Source: Norana najaformis (lineage: Eukaryota > Annelida > Clitellata > Crassiclitellata > Hormogastridae). From it: a DNA stretch of 64,000 nt. Below the pieces are notes generated by a model that ran no database searches, was not told where the DNA came from, and saw nothing but the letters and a program-made list of their open reading frames with translations. The DNA lies in assembly GCA_964023275.1 (NCBI GenBank), contig OZ029916.1:19996064-20060063 (forward strand), in the 5' to 3' direction. Numbering within the stretch: position 1 is the first letter of the stretch; each line of letters opens with the position of its first letter. The position numbers and the translations under genes are program-made. This document shows, one piece after another, positions 45,225-57,675 of this stretch.

Positions 45225-46058
45225 CAGGGCTTCTAAACATTTTTGATTCCTGCGTTCTAAATAGGCCTAAACTATGTTTAGCTTTTGCCGAATATATATG
45301 TATGTATACATTATACAAGGGCGTCTGCATGGTTTTTTAAAGGATCTCTAGCCCCAGGACTCCTGGCGTTTGGGTTGGCCATGGGTGAGTCCCAGAAATT
45401 GCAACAGCGCACACTCATAAATGCAGTCAATGTGCACCAGTCAACGTATGTTTGCTGACGACCCGTAGGTTCACGCCTACCTTGTTCAATACATGGCATT
45501 TTCTTGGCAAAGGTCTCCTCGCCGGTTGGACAACCGAGCCATATGCCCCTACACAATGGTCACAGAAGATCGAGTCTGCGCCCGAAGTAATCGCCATGCG
45601 ATAATTTGTCAGTATTGCAGTCATCTGCTGGAGGCATGGCGATGGTCAAATCCCAAATTTATGTCGGCTGTGTGGACAGCCAACAACACTGGTCAAAATA
45701 ACTGTCAGAAGAGGAGTCTACCCCAACAGCAACGTCTTAAATTATGTCGAAGATATGGCTGAGAATATGACAATAATCCCGTATCGGCTTCACATGCCAT
45801 ACATATATAGGCTCTTATGAGAATGTAGACCTATCGTGTATGATCGACATACCTGACAGTTCTGCGCTTAATCTTAACAAAACTAAATGATCAGTAAACC
45901 TCGTATTTATATCCGAAATGTTGACCGAAAATATTAATGCAGGCCCGTTGGTCCATCCTTATAAACCAATAAACGGCTCTTTAGCACGCCGATGCCCGTA
46001 AGACCCAACAAACAGTTGTATAGAACCACAGCCGCCGATTGCGCGTAGGCCTAATATA

Positions 46059-46092
46059 AAGAATGTTTAGAAGCCCTGACAGCCACGTTGAT
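46059..46092 (-). repeat. Palindromic element P, half copy
   Basis: AAGAATGTTTAGAAGCCCTG then ACAGCCACGTT, nearly the exact reverse complement of 45213-45245. Together the two could be terminal inverted repeats of a segment of about 880 bp. Confidence 0.7.
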
Positions 46093-46117
46093 TACGGCTA
46101 AATTTTTATGAATGATA

Positions 46118-46435
46118 ATCTGCATACTCTCGATTTCATACTCTCAAAACCTTATCCTCGAACTCTTACTCACGAACCACTTACTCTCGAACCCATACTC
46201 TCGAACCTGTACTCTCGAATCCTTACTCTCAAGTTCGTATTCTCGAAACCTCATTTGTGAAACAATACTCTCGAAACCGTACTATCGAACGCTGTCTCTA
46301 GAACGCTTACTCTCGAACCGCTACCATCGATTTCTTACTCTCGAGACCTTAGTCTCGAACCCCTACTCTCGTATCCCTACTCTTGAACCCATACTCTCGA
46401 ACCTGCACTCTTGAAGCTGCACTCTTGAACCCCTA
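46118..46435 (+). repeat. Degenerate ~13-15-bp tandem repeat
   Basis: Variants of TTACTCTCGAACC recur about 20 times with substitutions and length changes. The plus-strand frame of about 100 codons through it is an artefact. Confidence 0.85.
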
Positions 46436-47171
46436 GCCATCCGGTGCCAATGTCTGTCCACGTACATCTCTAAACATTTTTTATATAGATGTCCATGGCT
46501 AGTTCACAAAATCATAATAGTCAGCCATGCAACTTGCTCCTGTTACATACTGTTATACATATTGATTGCAGCACGATATATGGAAGCCCATCATCACATC
46601 CACAGTACGACAGTAACTGTTGTGAGCAAAGGAAATGCTCAAGGTTTGTGTAGTTTGCCTGCCTCCCCCAAGAGGTCAACCCAGTCCTGGTCGCAGAGGA
46701 ATGTTAGATCGAGGTATCATTGATGGCAGTCAGGAGGCCGTCAATTTTTTTCTTGAAAATTCGAATGAGCCCGACCTCGTAGATCGGCATCCAAAGGAGG
46801 TATCCATTCCAAAGAATGACTTTTTAAAAACCTCTGTGAAAATTTAAAATACCACAAACAGATACCTTTGGACCCCGGAACCGTCTATAGCTACGCCACA
46901 TATATGGCCCATGTCACCATTTCATCGCTTATCTAACTTCACATCTTGAATCCGCCTCTGAATTCGTTTGATAAAGATGAGCATTATATTGATATGCATA
47001 CTTGTGTATATAGATGCATGTGTATACGTGTATATGTTTGTGAATTTTACCAATTTAAAGAGCAAGCTGAGACAAAAGATGACTTATCGTAGCCTACATA
47101 TGTAGCATATGTGAAACGTTCTTAATATTAGCCCTATCCTTAATTTGATTATATATCCATTCTCAATGACC

Positions 47172-47172
47172 T

Positions 47173-47265
<93 letters not shown>
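47172..47265 (+). repeat. (CA)n followed by (TA)n microsatellite
   Basis: Over 30 CA units followed directly by about 12 TA units. Confidence 0.97.
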
Positions 47266-48146
47266 AGACAAAGTTTCACTGATGCTTTATATCTATGCAG
47301 ATTATAGGTAGATGAATTTACCTGCTGCTAAAATATCAGATATATCAAGGCCTGTTAAAAATAGTATCTGGTAATATCAGATTCGACATTGAGGCCAAAC
47401 CCACCCACGGTTCACCTCATCATTCTGAATAACGAGCTCCATCATTTGGATGCTTAGTAAGTTCGTGATAAGTAGTTGCACCCAGAAGGTATAGTGGCAC
47501 AAGTCCTCATATAAATTTTGATGGAGAAGGATACCCGTGCAGCTGTCCTGTTAGAATATTGACACGAACCTGCTTTATCCACTTGCTTAGTCTTGTTTGA
47601 GACATCGAGATTGAAACTCAGAATAATTTCATCTCTATTCCAAAATTCTCACAAATAAACGGGACATCCACAAGAAATGCAGCCATTGGCCTAACGCGAA
47701 TACAAACATCAGCGACAGATTCAACAGTTAACAGATAGAAATCGTAATTATCATTGGTTTCAATAGCTGTCTCTGATTACAGAAAGCTGTTCTATAGTGT
47801 CATTGCTTATTTTCATAAAAATCATCCATGGGCCTGAACATGGATAGAACGGTGATCTAATCAAAGAGAAATTCGCAGGTGGAAAAAATATACAAGGGGC
47901 ACCAGGGCAGTTTTTATCAATCCATTATTTAGCTGTGAATCACTGGACAACAAAGCCAAACCAGTCACAAAGCACAATTCAAGAGGTTAAGCAACAAATT
48001 TACACGCATAAAAATAGCCCTAAAACTTGATATGCAAACTTTAGATGTAATTCATCCAAAGCATGGTAGGCAAAGCAATATGATAGACTCCCATTCAGCT
48101 CGGAACTGTCATCTCGAGCAATTTAATACTGATACTACGATTATGG

Positions 48147-48293
48147 TCTGTGCACGGGGACCTTAAGTGGCATGGTGCCCATTCAAAAGGGCAGCGGTGG
48201 TGTGGTAAAGGATTTCACCCGATTAATTCACTGAAAATGAGCAGGGTCGAGACCATATGGCCGCTATGGAAAACATGTACATTTATTATTAAT

Positions 48294-48372
<79 letters not shown>

Positions 48373-48405
48373 ACAACAACATCATCATCATCATCATCAG
48401 TATTA
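48147..48405 (+). repeat. Dispersed repeat R1, copy 3, with (ATC)n tail
   Basis: GTGCACGGGGACCTTAAGTG, GGCAGCGGTGGTGTGGTAAA, ATTCACTGAAAATGAGCAGG and GTCGAGACCATATGGCCGCT end in ATGTACATTTATTATTAATA and run into an ATC repeat to about 48405. The tail-linked microsatellite fits a retroposed element. Confidence 0.8.
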
Positions 48406-48747
48406 TTATTTAGAAACTTTTATAGTGCCGATGTGCAATGCATAATGCATCAACCGATGGCGCACCAAAACTAAGCCGTAATCAAGTTATTATCCAGAAT
48501 TCGTCTACTTGCATTCTTTGCTCGAAAGCCATTGCAGCGTAAATTGGAGATAAGCTCAACTGATTTCCTGATTTTGGACAATAAAGGGATAAAAAGAGAG
48601 GAAAGACTTGTAGAATAAGGAGAGGAAGGATGGGACAACGGCTTAGGCCTCGAATTGCGCGTGTAACGCTTGAGGTAAACCGCTTACAAGCCCTACCTTA
48701 TGTTTACGTTGTCTGTTCTTGTTCTGGTTGTCTTTGTTTGCTTGCAA

Positions 48748-48893
48748 ATGTAAATGTAGGCCTTCATGTTTTTCTGTAACGACCGTATGGCTTCGACCCT
48801 GCTCATTTTCAATGAATTTGTCGGGTGAATTCCTTCCCCACCCTCCCCGTTTGAATGGGCGCCACGCCTTTTAATGTCCCCGGGTACGAACCG
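48748..48893 (-). repeat. Dispersed repeat R1, copy 4
   Basis: Reverse complement of the R1 blocks: GACCGTATGGCTTCGACCCT, GCTCATTTTCAATGAATTTG, GAATGGGCGCCACGCCTTTT. Lies only 350 bp from copy 3, in inverted orientation. Confidence 0.8.
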
Positions 48894-48899
48894 TGCTAG

Positions 48900-50019
48900 T
48901 CCGAGATTCAAATCAATGAAATAAGGTACTATTGGTATAAGAACCGGCATCCTCACGCCCTGCAGGGGCTCCTTGACGTACGGGTTAACCAATGTATACC
49001 AGGCCAGTATTGTATGGCAGTGTCTTTACAGATCTGCCTGCCAGTCTGTCTGCTTCTGTCTGTCTCTCGGTCTCTTCAAACGGGTCATCGGGTCAGCATC
49101 AACCACTGCTTGTCTCGAACTATTTGTCAGCTGCCGTCGTCATGGTCGTCGCCTTTTGAAACCTTTTTGCCGACCGTTTAATATCGACGACCGAAAATAA
49201 TAAATTACGCGTCAGGACAAAATTAATGTCCGTCTGTCTGCTTCTGTATGAATGTAGGAGTTGCATTTGCAACATTTTTGTCTGGCTATAAAAAAGGATT
49301 AATTTACGTACGTACATGTAAATCAGAGACATTTTTAGGGTGTCTGTGATGCTATGCTCAGAACAAAAAGGGCAGAGGGGCATCAGGGTTTTAGCTATTC
49401 ACCTACACATTTTATAGCATTTACGAGCAAGAGACTTCGCATCAAACTCGAGCATCTATTGTGAGCATAGATTTAAAGGCCTGCACCGATGTAAACGCAG
49501 ACTTTAAACAGAGGCCGCCTGGCTGTTAAGACGCCATCGGCCGCATAAAGAGAGACACTTGAGTCGGTGTACCATGCATAAGCCTAAGGAGATAGATGCC
49601 TGCATATTAATTCGTTTTTATAAAAGACGCGACGACAGAACGACATTCTCAGGACAGTCTCAAGACGGATATTATAGTCAAAGCTAAAGAGCCATAGATG
49701 CACTTCGTGTGAAGTGTGATCAGCCGGCGCTTTAGAAGTAATGGAAGTGAACTGCTGATGGTTGCACTCAAGATCTCTGTTGCATGTATTCCTCGGTTAT
49801 TAAAATAAAAAGGATGACAACATGAACATCGACTCGCTTTTATCAGTAAGTTGTTCAGTAAGCAGCCATGTCATGCAACGGATGACTATTTTTATGTGAT
49901 TTCACTCACTAGGGTTTTCCGAGTCTCACAAATTATCCAAAAAATTATTTAAAATGCTTTTTATAGTATATACGCATGAAAACCCACTGCAGCTTAAGAT
50001 TGGCTGCCTATACAGAAAA
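48900..50019. other. Upstream region of the GH27 gene, no feature recognised
   Basis: No conserved coding block. Promoter elements could not be assigned by reading. Confidence 0.4.
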
Positions 50020-50079
50020 CCTTTGTAACACTGTTTAAGCTTTTGTAACACTGTTTAATCTTTTGTAACAATGTTTAAT
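50020..50079 (+). repeat. 20-bp unit, three tandem copies
   Basis: CTTTTGTAACACTGTTTAAT three times, about 220 bp upstream of the GH27 start codon. Confidence 0.9.
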
Positions 50080-50296
50080 CTGAGAGGTATTTTGTGTCTA
50101 TGCGAAGCGCCATCGACCGATGCCTTAAAGCAGATCGTAGTAAGCTGAAATACTGTTCTGCCTATAGAACTACAGCAACGGCGCATGCAACCATCGTTAA
50201 AGGCTTAGCAGCTGCAGCAGCAGGTGGCATTTCTACCGTCATCACCTGTAGGCATCCACCTGTTTGTCTGCTGAATGAGGTTGATTGACCTGGGGC

Positions 50297-50487
50297 ATGG
50301 GTGACAATCGACCTTCGTCGTTCGCCTTCGGATTCCTTCTTACCGCACTCGTTGGCCTCCAGTTGACAACGGGGCCCTGCTGGGCGCTCAACAACGGCCT
50401 CGCGTTGACTCCGTCTATGGGCTGGTTGTCATGGGTACGGTTCGGATGCAACACGCGCTGCGACATCGACCCAGAAAACTGCATCAG
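50297..50487 (+). CDS. GLA: GH27 exon 1
   Basis: Residues 1-63 plus two bases of Ser. ATG at 50297 starts a signal peptide ([15 protein letters not shown], cleavage likely after CWA), then [18 protein letters not shown] and CDIDPENCI. Donor CAG|GTATCA. Confidence 0.95.
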
Positions 50488-53400
50488 GTATCACACGATT
50501 CAGTTAATTATTTCGCTTTTCTTAAGTCGTTTTTTAAGGAATACTTCGTTCTTTCGATCGTTTGCTCGGTAGTAGCTCACCTGGTACTTGAATTTTCTGA
50601 GGTTGAAAATTCGCTTTCTATCCTGATACTTTGTCGTGGCAGCCTGTTATAGAGTCTCATTAGGATGGTGGTGGTGGTGGTGGTAGTGGTGGTGGTGGTG
50701 GCGGTGGTAGTAGTGGTAGCGGCGGCGGTGGCGGTAATTGCGAGGCTCTTCTTAAATCCCTTTGAACTGCTTTTGGTCGATACTACATATTCGTCAAATG
50801 CGTTTACTCGCAGGATCTCCTGCCTCATTTTGATAAAATTGAGGTAAAGCTGACATCCAGAGCCTTAACTTAACATTCATTAGGTTTGGGTTTAGGTGTA
50901 CAGTTCCTAAGAGATATTTGTATCTTTACAATACACTGCATGCGTTCCATGTGCAGCGAAGCATAGCTTAGAGATGAGCAGATAGCAACAGCTTCGACGT
51001 GTATTTACTATTTAGTAATGCGGCGCACGGGTGTGCATACAAGAACCTCAAAAGTCCTGCTAAGTAAGTCTACTGCGTAAGTATAATACTATACGTACTC
51101 CGGCCTTCTAAACATACCCAGCAATAAAAACGCCCTCGCTCCGTTCAGATCTATCGTTAAAACCAACTTACTTTTGTTAGGTAAATTAGGGAGAGGTAGC
51201 AATGATTTTACTTATTAGGTCTTTACTGGCATTTAGTTGTCAGACTTTGGGTATGGACTTACATATGTATATAGACCTAAATAACATGGCTGCGACAATA
51301 ACCACATTACATGGGGTCGTGAGAACTCGCCCAAATCTTTTCATGCGGTTTCTACGATGGAATTTAAGGACCTCTCGATAGGCTAACCTTTGACTCCGGC
51401 GTTTATGATGCTGCGGGTATCCTTGTAATGCTGCAGGTATCCTTGCAATGCTGCAGGTATCCTTGCAATGCTGCAGGTATCCTTGTAATGCTGCAGGTAT
51501 CCTTGTAATGCTGCAGGTATCCTTGTAATGCTGCAGGTATCCTTGTAATGCTGCAGGTATCCTTGCAATGCTGCAGGTATCCTTGTAATGCTGCAGGTAT
51601 CCTTGTAATGCTGCAGGTATCCTTGTAATGCTGCAGGTATCCTTGTAATGCTGCAGGTATCCTTGTAATGCTGCAGGTATCCTTGTAATGCTGCGGGTAT
51701 CCTTGTAATGCTGCGGGTATCCTTGTAATGCTGCAGGTATCCTTGTAATGCTGCAGGTATCCTTGTAATGCTGCAGGTATCCTTGCAATGCTGCAGGTAT
51801 CCTTGTAATGCTGCAGGTATCCTTGTAATGCTGCAGGTATCCTTGTAATGCTGCGGGTATCCTTGTAATGCTGCAGGTATCCTTGTAATGCTGCAGGTAT
51901 CCTTGTAATGCTGCAGGTATCCTTGTAATGCTGCAGGTATCCTTGTAATGCTGCGGGTATCCTTGTAATGCTGCAGGTATCCTTGTAATGCTGCAGGTAT
52001 CCTTGCACTATATAATGGGCCCTACTGTGTGGTTTATGGTTATATTGCGTAGCTTTCGCGGCCTCATTTCGTTTGCTTCGGTGCTTTTGTTCCCATTAAC
52101 GTTTTAGGAGCTTGCTCCACGAATTTATAATATTTCTTACCTGCTGGATGTTTCAAGCTTTTACAGACGTAAAAACTGCCCTACGAAGTTGTCGTACACA
52201 TGAACTGTAGCCCGGTCAAGTCAATAAGCCTGCTGTATAAGATTAACTGTGCAAATATTAAGAGCCGGTCGCTAGTTGAGGCTACATGAATAGCTTATAG
52301 GGCTTGAAGACGGATTCATACAAGATCCACATACTGCAGTCTGATAACATTCTGCACAAATGAATGGCTCTGCAGAAACTTAGCTCATAGAATATTTTTA
52401 GGGTGTCACATAACAATGGCCGATCCCTTATCGCGATCTATAGCAGCCAATGTTAACAAGATGTTATTGGGACTTGTGTCAAGTTGTCTGCGTGTTTTTA
52501 AGCCTGTCCGAAGCATGGTTCTTCAGGTTATTTATTTATTTATAGAGTATAATCTTGGGGAGGTACTACGGTTACACGACTTAATGCAGCAGGTGCGTAC
52601 TCCATTTAAAGCGCAAACTGGTTATCCAACAATGAAGCTCCGGCCATGCGTGTCGACAGACTGCAGACATTCCGTGGCTGACCCTGTTTTCGCACCGGCA
52701 CCAAGCCACATAAATAAATGTTATTGTCACATATTAACAATGCCAGCGATTAGCTCATCTTCCCGTTATCATCAACGACTGCATGCACTAAATAATGGAC
52801 CTACTGCGTGGGGTTTATGGTTGTAATGTTGATGGGGTCGGTGGTGATATTATATAGAGTTGGGTTGATATGATCTCGTGCAGCAAGGCTGACGGTTATC
52901 TTGTAGGTTCTTGTTAACTGTTGTATAATTATATGTAGCCTATGTAATATAATATATATATATATAAAATTTAAATAGCCCATTGATGTCATCCCATTTT
53001 CTGATCTCTGCAGTAGGATCATTCTTATCTCTCGCATTCACACACTAACTTCCAGGTTTATATGTTGTTCGGGTAATTCGTGGCCTGAGGAGGCCGTACA
53101 GCTATACTGACAGACGACAGGCATGAATCACGATAGCAGAATCAAGGAAATGGTCGACTGGTAGCAAACAGCTCCAGAATCGTCAGCAGAACGGGCATGG
53201 CTATAGGGTTGAAATGTGCAGAAGACATAAGTTTATATATATATATGCATATATATAACAGTCAGACGAAGCTGCAATTCATTTCTATTTACATGTATGA
53301 TAGAGATTAAGAGCGTCGGCAGGGTTCTGAGAGTGGGGAAGGTACCGGCTCACCCAGGCGAATCCAGGGATGCAGAAGTTTACAAGTCGTGGACTTATGA

Positions 53401-56400
53401 ATTTCTGGAATTCTAGGCGTGGTTAACTTCAAATAAAATATTTGGCCACCGAACTCAAGCGTCACGAAGTCATTGCACTCGGATTTACCACTTTATTGTC
53501 ACGAGAAGTCACACGCAGGCCGACCTGTGCCAGTCATGCATGTAGTCGGTTATTTGCGGGGTTTGACTGACGGACGACAAACTGCATTCACACAATGACA
53601 AGAGGCTTTGTGCCTGCGATCTTTTTGTGTTATTGGGAATATTTTTCGCGTCTTAGCCTAATCTGATTTGTTCTGATCCAATCCAGTCCACCAAAGCTAT
53701 TCGCCAGAGTCATCTCTGCAGCTGATGTAGAATAAATAATTAAATTATCTTTGAACTTGAGAAGAGGGCCAGAGGCGTTGACCACATGAATGCCCCCGGG
53801 GCAATATTTTGAGCATGGGGTCCGGCAATTATTTGGGCCCCGGCAATATTTTTTCTTCTTCTTCTTCACCACCTCCACCACCACCGCCACCGCCACCACC
53901 ACCACCACCGACACCACCTTGAAATCGTAGGCTTCAGTTATCGTCGTAGGATATTACTTTGAAGTGATCCTATTTCTGAATGGTTACAGCGAGGGCTTGT
54001 ACAAGAAAATGGCGGACATCATGGTGAAGGAGGGCTACCTGGCGGCTGGTTACGAGTACGTTGCCATTGACGACTGCTGGATGGCATTGACGAGAGATGC
54101 CAGCAACAACCTGTTGCCGGACCCCGAAAGATTCCCCAGCGGCATAAGTGCACTCGCCAACTACGTCAGTCATCACTTTCCAACATCTATTATCGTCGTT
54201 ATTATCGTCATCGTCATTCAAATTATCATCGTCGCTATTGTTTAGTTCTAAAATTAGTAATGCATCGCAGAAGGCAAGTAAGAACAAAGAAAGAAGGAAG
54301 AAAAGACGCAGATTTTAGTAAAGTGGATAGGAGCAAGGATGGGATCACGAGAGAATCTGAGGGAGTGGCCCTAATTAAGAGTAGCCTAACCAAACGACAT
54401 CTTTACTCCGCTTCACTGTCAACCTCAAAGTCTCGTCGTACTTCATATGATGCATTTATTTTATTTATGTCAAATGGTCTCTTGGCTCTTTAATTCCAAT
54501 TTAGATGAACACTTGTCCTAAGAAACATTTGCTGTAATCTGATTGAATCGAATCTAACATAGTGACTTCTAAGGCATCGTTATCAAATGCAAAAGGAATG
54601 AAGTGATGGTCGCTTCAAGTGCAGTCGTCGACGTTTTCATTAGACAAGGCAGCTGTTTCTAGCTGGGCAAATGTGTCAGCGATTTCAGACAGACGCTATA
54701 AAAGTTATCCGCTGCTGTCATTTTCTGTTGATTGACAGATGCACCAACGAGGTCTCAAACTTGGAATTTACCTGTGTGTTGGAGAACGAACGTGTGCTGG
54801 GTATCCAGGGTCGAAGTATCACCTGGAAAGGGACGCTCGCACGATTGCCAGCTGGGGAGTGGACATGGTCAAGCTGGATGGGTGCTACGCAAACCCTTCG
54901 GACTACGAACCCAGTAAGGGTCGATCAAATACAGATGATTGTGCTCGATTACAAATGTTAGGCTGTGTGCTTGTTACAGGTGGTCTACGTCTGTGTGCTT
55001 GTTACAGGTGGTCTACGTCTGTGTGCTTGTTACAGGTGGTCTACGTCTGTGTGCTTGTTACAGGTGGTCTACGTCTGTGTGCTTGTTACAGGTGGTCTAC
55101 GTCTGTGTGCTTGTTACAGGTGGTCTACGTCTGTGTGCCTACGTGACGAAGACTGTGCAACTATTCAGAACGCGCTGGCCTTTTACTTATGCTTCCGGAG
55201 TTCGAATCCAGGTAGAAAAGTAACATGCTTGTTTATACGCCTCTATAGAATCTTCAGAAGCGTGGTCCTGAAGTTATTCAGCTTAGGCGCAAACACGACC
55301 AAAGAAGTTCAAAGACAGGATTTTAGTTACCTCCCTTATTCATTACCAACCAATAAATAATGGACGGCTGAGTTGGCGCAATGTGGCGTGCTGTTCCGCG
55401 GACGACGGTCACTCATCCAAGTAAGTAAGTAACAACCGATTTGGATTTAGCTTAACTGCGGCTGCCAGTGTCCTATTAGCAAAACCAAGCGGACACGCAT
55501 ATACCTAGTGTGAACGAATGCACACTATCAGCATGGCGTCACGCTTTACTAACAAAGCGCGACACTGATTGATTAGCATAAGTACAGAGCAAAGTGCATC
55601 AGAAACAGAACCTATAGGCAACGGATAGAGCGCTCAACTTGTAACGCGGAGAGTACGGGTTCGAGCCTCTTCCAAGACTGTTACTGTGTAGGGACCTTGA
55701 GCAAGTCCTCCACTCACAGTTGCTTGGCGCCAACGATTGATGCTAAATCATTAGATAGTGGCGCCTAATAAATGCAGAAACAATAATAATAACTCTGGTG
55801 TAGGATTAGAACTAAGGCCTGTGTATTTGACAGTGCGTATGCGCTTGTCCTAACAGAAATACGTGACTATTGGCCCATATGATCACATCCATAAATCGGA
55901 ATTAATGAGCGAATCTTCGGACGGTCTAAAAGCCATGCCTAAACATTCAGTTTGATTTCGAAAGTAGTGTTAGACCTATGCAGCTCATTGTAAAGCCTGA
56001 TGCACGGTACCAGATTACAGTGTAAATGTACACGTTTTTCTATAGCGACCGTATGATTTCGACCTTGCTCTGTATTCATATCGTTAAAACTGACCGATTT
56101 GTTGATTGCTATAGTTCTTTGTATGTCTTCTGTATATATTCAGTTGTTACTTTAAAGTTATTATTTAATATTTGACTGCATTCGATGTTGCTATTTGCTT
56201 CGAAGGTTTTGTCGTCTTTCAGCAATATCTCAACTACACTGGTCGTCCAATCGTGTATTCTTGTCAGTGGCCGATGTACGCTAAATATTTTAATGCTCAG
56301 GTTTGTGCGATAGTCTGCCACTGGTGTCTAATGCAACTTTGCATACTGCCTGTGTTATTGTAATTGTGCTTGTAGGCGAATTGTAACAGGGGGACACTTG

Positions 56401-57642
56401 CACTGAGCCTCTTGAGTCGAATTGTAACAGAGGGACACTTGAACTGAGCCTATTGTGTCGAATTGTAACAGGACACTTGCCATGTGTCTCTTGTGAGCCT
56501 ATCAAAAGCGCTCTGAATTGGATCCTCGCCTTTCGTTGAAGTTGGCAGCATCTAGCGACTAAGCTGAGTAGGGAAAGGAAGGCGCAGCTCAATTATGTAT
56601 TCAGGAGCGGTACTAAGAAGGTCATTGGTTCAATATGTCATTTTATAGGTCATGGAATGGAGAGGTCATTGGTTCAATATGTCATTTTATAGGCCATGGA
56701 ATGGAGAGTATTAAACACCACATACAAAGCCGCATTTCTCTGTAGCTTTTAAACCTTCTACGACCAGCGCAGCGCATTTCATGGACCTTCGAAAGGAGCC
56801 AGAACCGCCAGTCTGGCTGTTTCTCTGATGCTCCTTAAGAAAACAGTTCCTTAAGTCGCACCTTTTCAGATACGTTAGATAGCAATAGTTTAGTAATTTG
56901 AGAGGTTTTTCAGCATATAAATAGTATAGTATAATGTGCATAGTATAAATAGTATAGCTTGGGAACAGCTCATTGGGTGGCAATGTAGGTGTCCTATCAA
57001 AATGGCGAAATTGAAAAGGGCGAAGATTTAAAAAAGCGTACGTTAATAAAGGCGAAAATAATACTGGCGAAAATAAACTAAGCGCAATATAATTCGGACG
57101 AATAATGAAGAGAGCGCAGAACATAATCAGATAACACTTTTAAAGCATTTATTATTTTTCAGACGATAGTTTCCCGTTTGCAGTAAGTGCGTCGTGTTCT
57201 GATTTTGCAACATTTTTGTTGTTCATTTTAAAGAAGCTTTTCCTTTTATCTTACTAGAAGATGGTAAGAAACGAGTTTAGAATTTGCTAAAAGAATTTGT
57301 TCGCATTAAGTTGGTTTTGCTCCCCATTAGGCCTAGCTAAAGGTTTACTGTTCACTGCGTGTTAAAAGTTTTTTCTTCTTTTTCTGAGTACAAGCGAGTA
57401 AGAACTGAGTTGACTATTCGTTAAAAGTAGCCAAAATCAAAACATGTTAGTTCTTGGTGGCTTTACATGTAGAAAAGAGAAGATTTTTATTGATAACTAT
57501 TAGACAAGCATAAAATATTGCAATGTGTAGCGCATACAAGGCTAGATACCATACAGAAGACGATGTTTTAACAATGACGCACGCGCGATAGAATAGCCGT
57601 ATTCCAAAACCCAAACAACTCTGTAGAAGAATGGCATCGAGG

Positions 57643-57675
<33 letters not shown>

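Larger units (their letters stand above)
50488..53989 (+). other. GH27 intron 1 (3.5 kb)
   Basis: Holds a GGT repeat, the 30-copy 20-bp array at 51411, AT repeats and a CTT/CCA tract. No extra coding exon seen. Confidence 0.75.

Noticed and set aside
45311-45762. Transposase gene inside the possible 0.88-kb element
   Set aside because: Short frames on both strands show no DDE, zinc-finger or other recognisable motif.
48250-48410. Poly-Ile / poly-Met proteins
   Set aside because: Translation of an ATC microsatellite.
51411-52006. CRISPR-like array
   Set aside because: Uniform head-to-tail repeats without unique spacers, in a eukaryotic intron.
51240-52008. Open frames of about 180-200 codons with [20 protein letters not shown] repeats
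   Set aside because: Pure translation of the 20-bp intronic array, with no conserved flanks.
54939-55360. Extension of GH27 exon 3 through the [15 protein letters not shown] repeat frame
   Set aside because: Exon 3 has a good GTAAGG donor at 54914, and joining to 56206 gives perfect family alignment.
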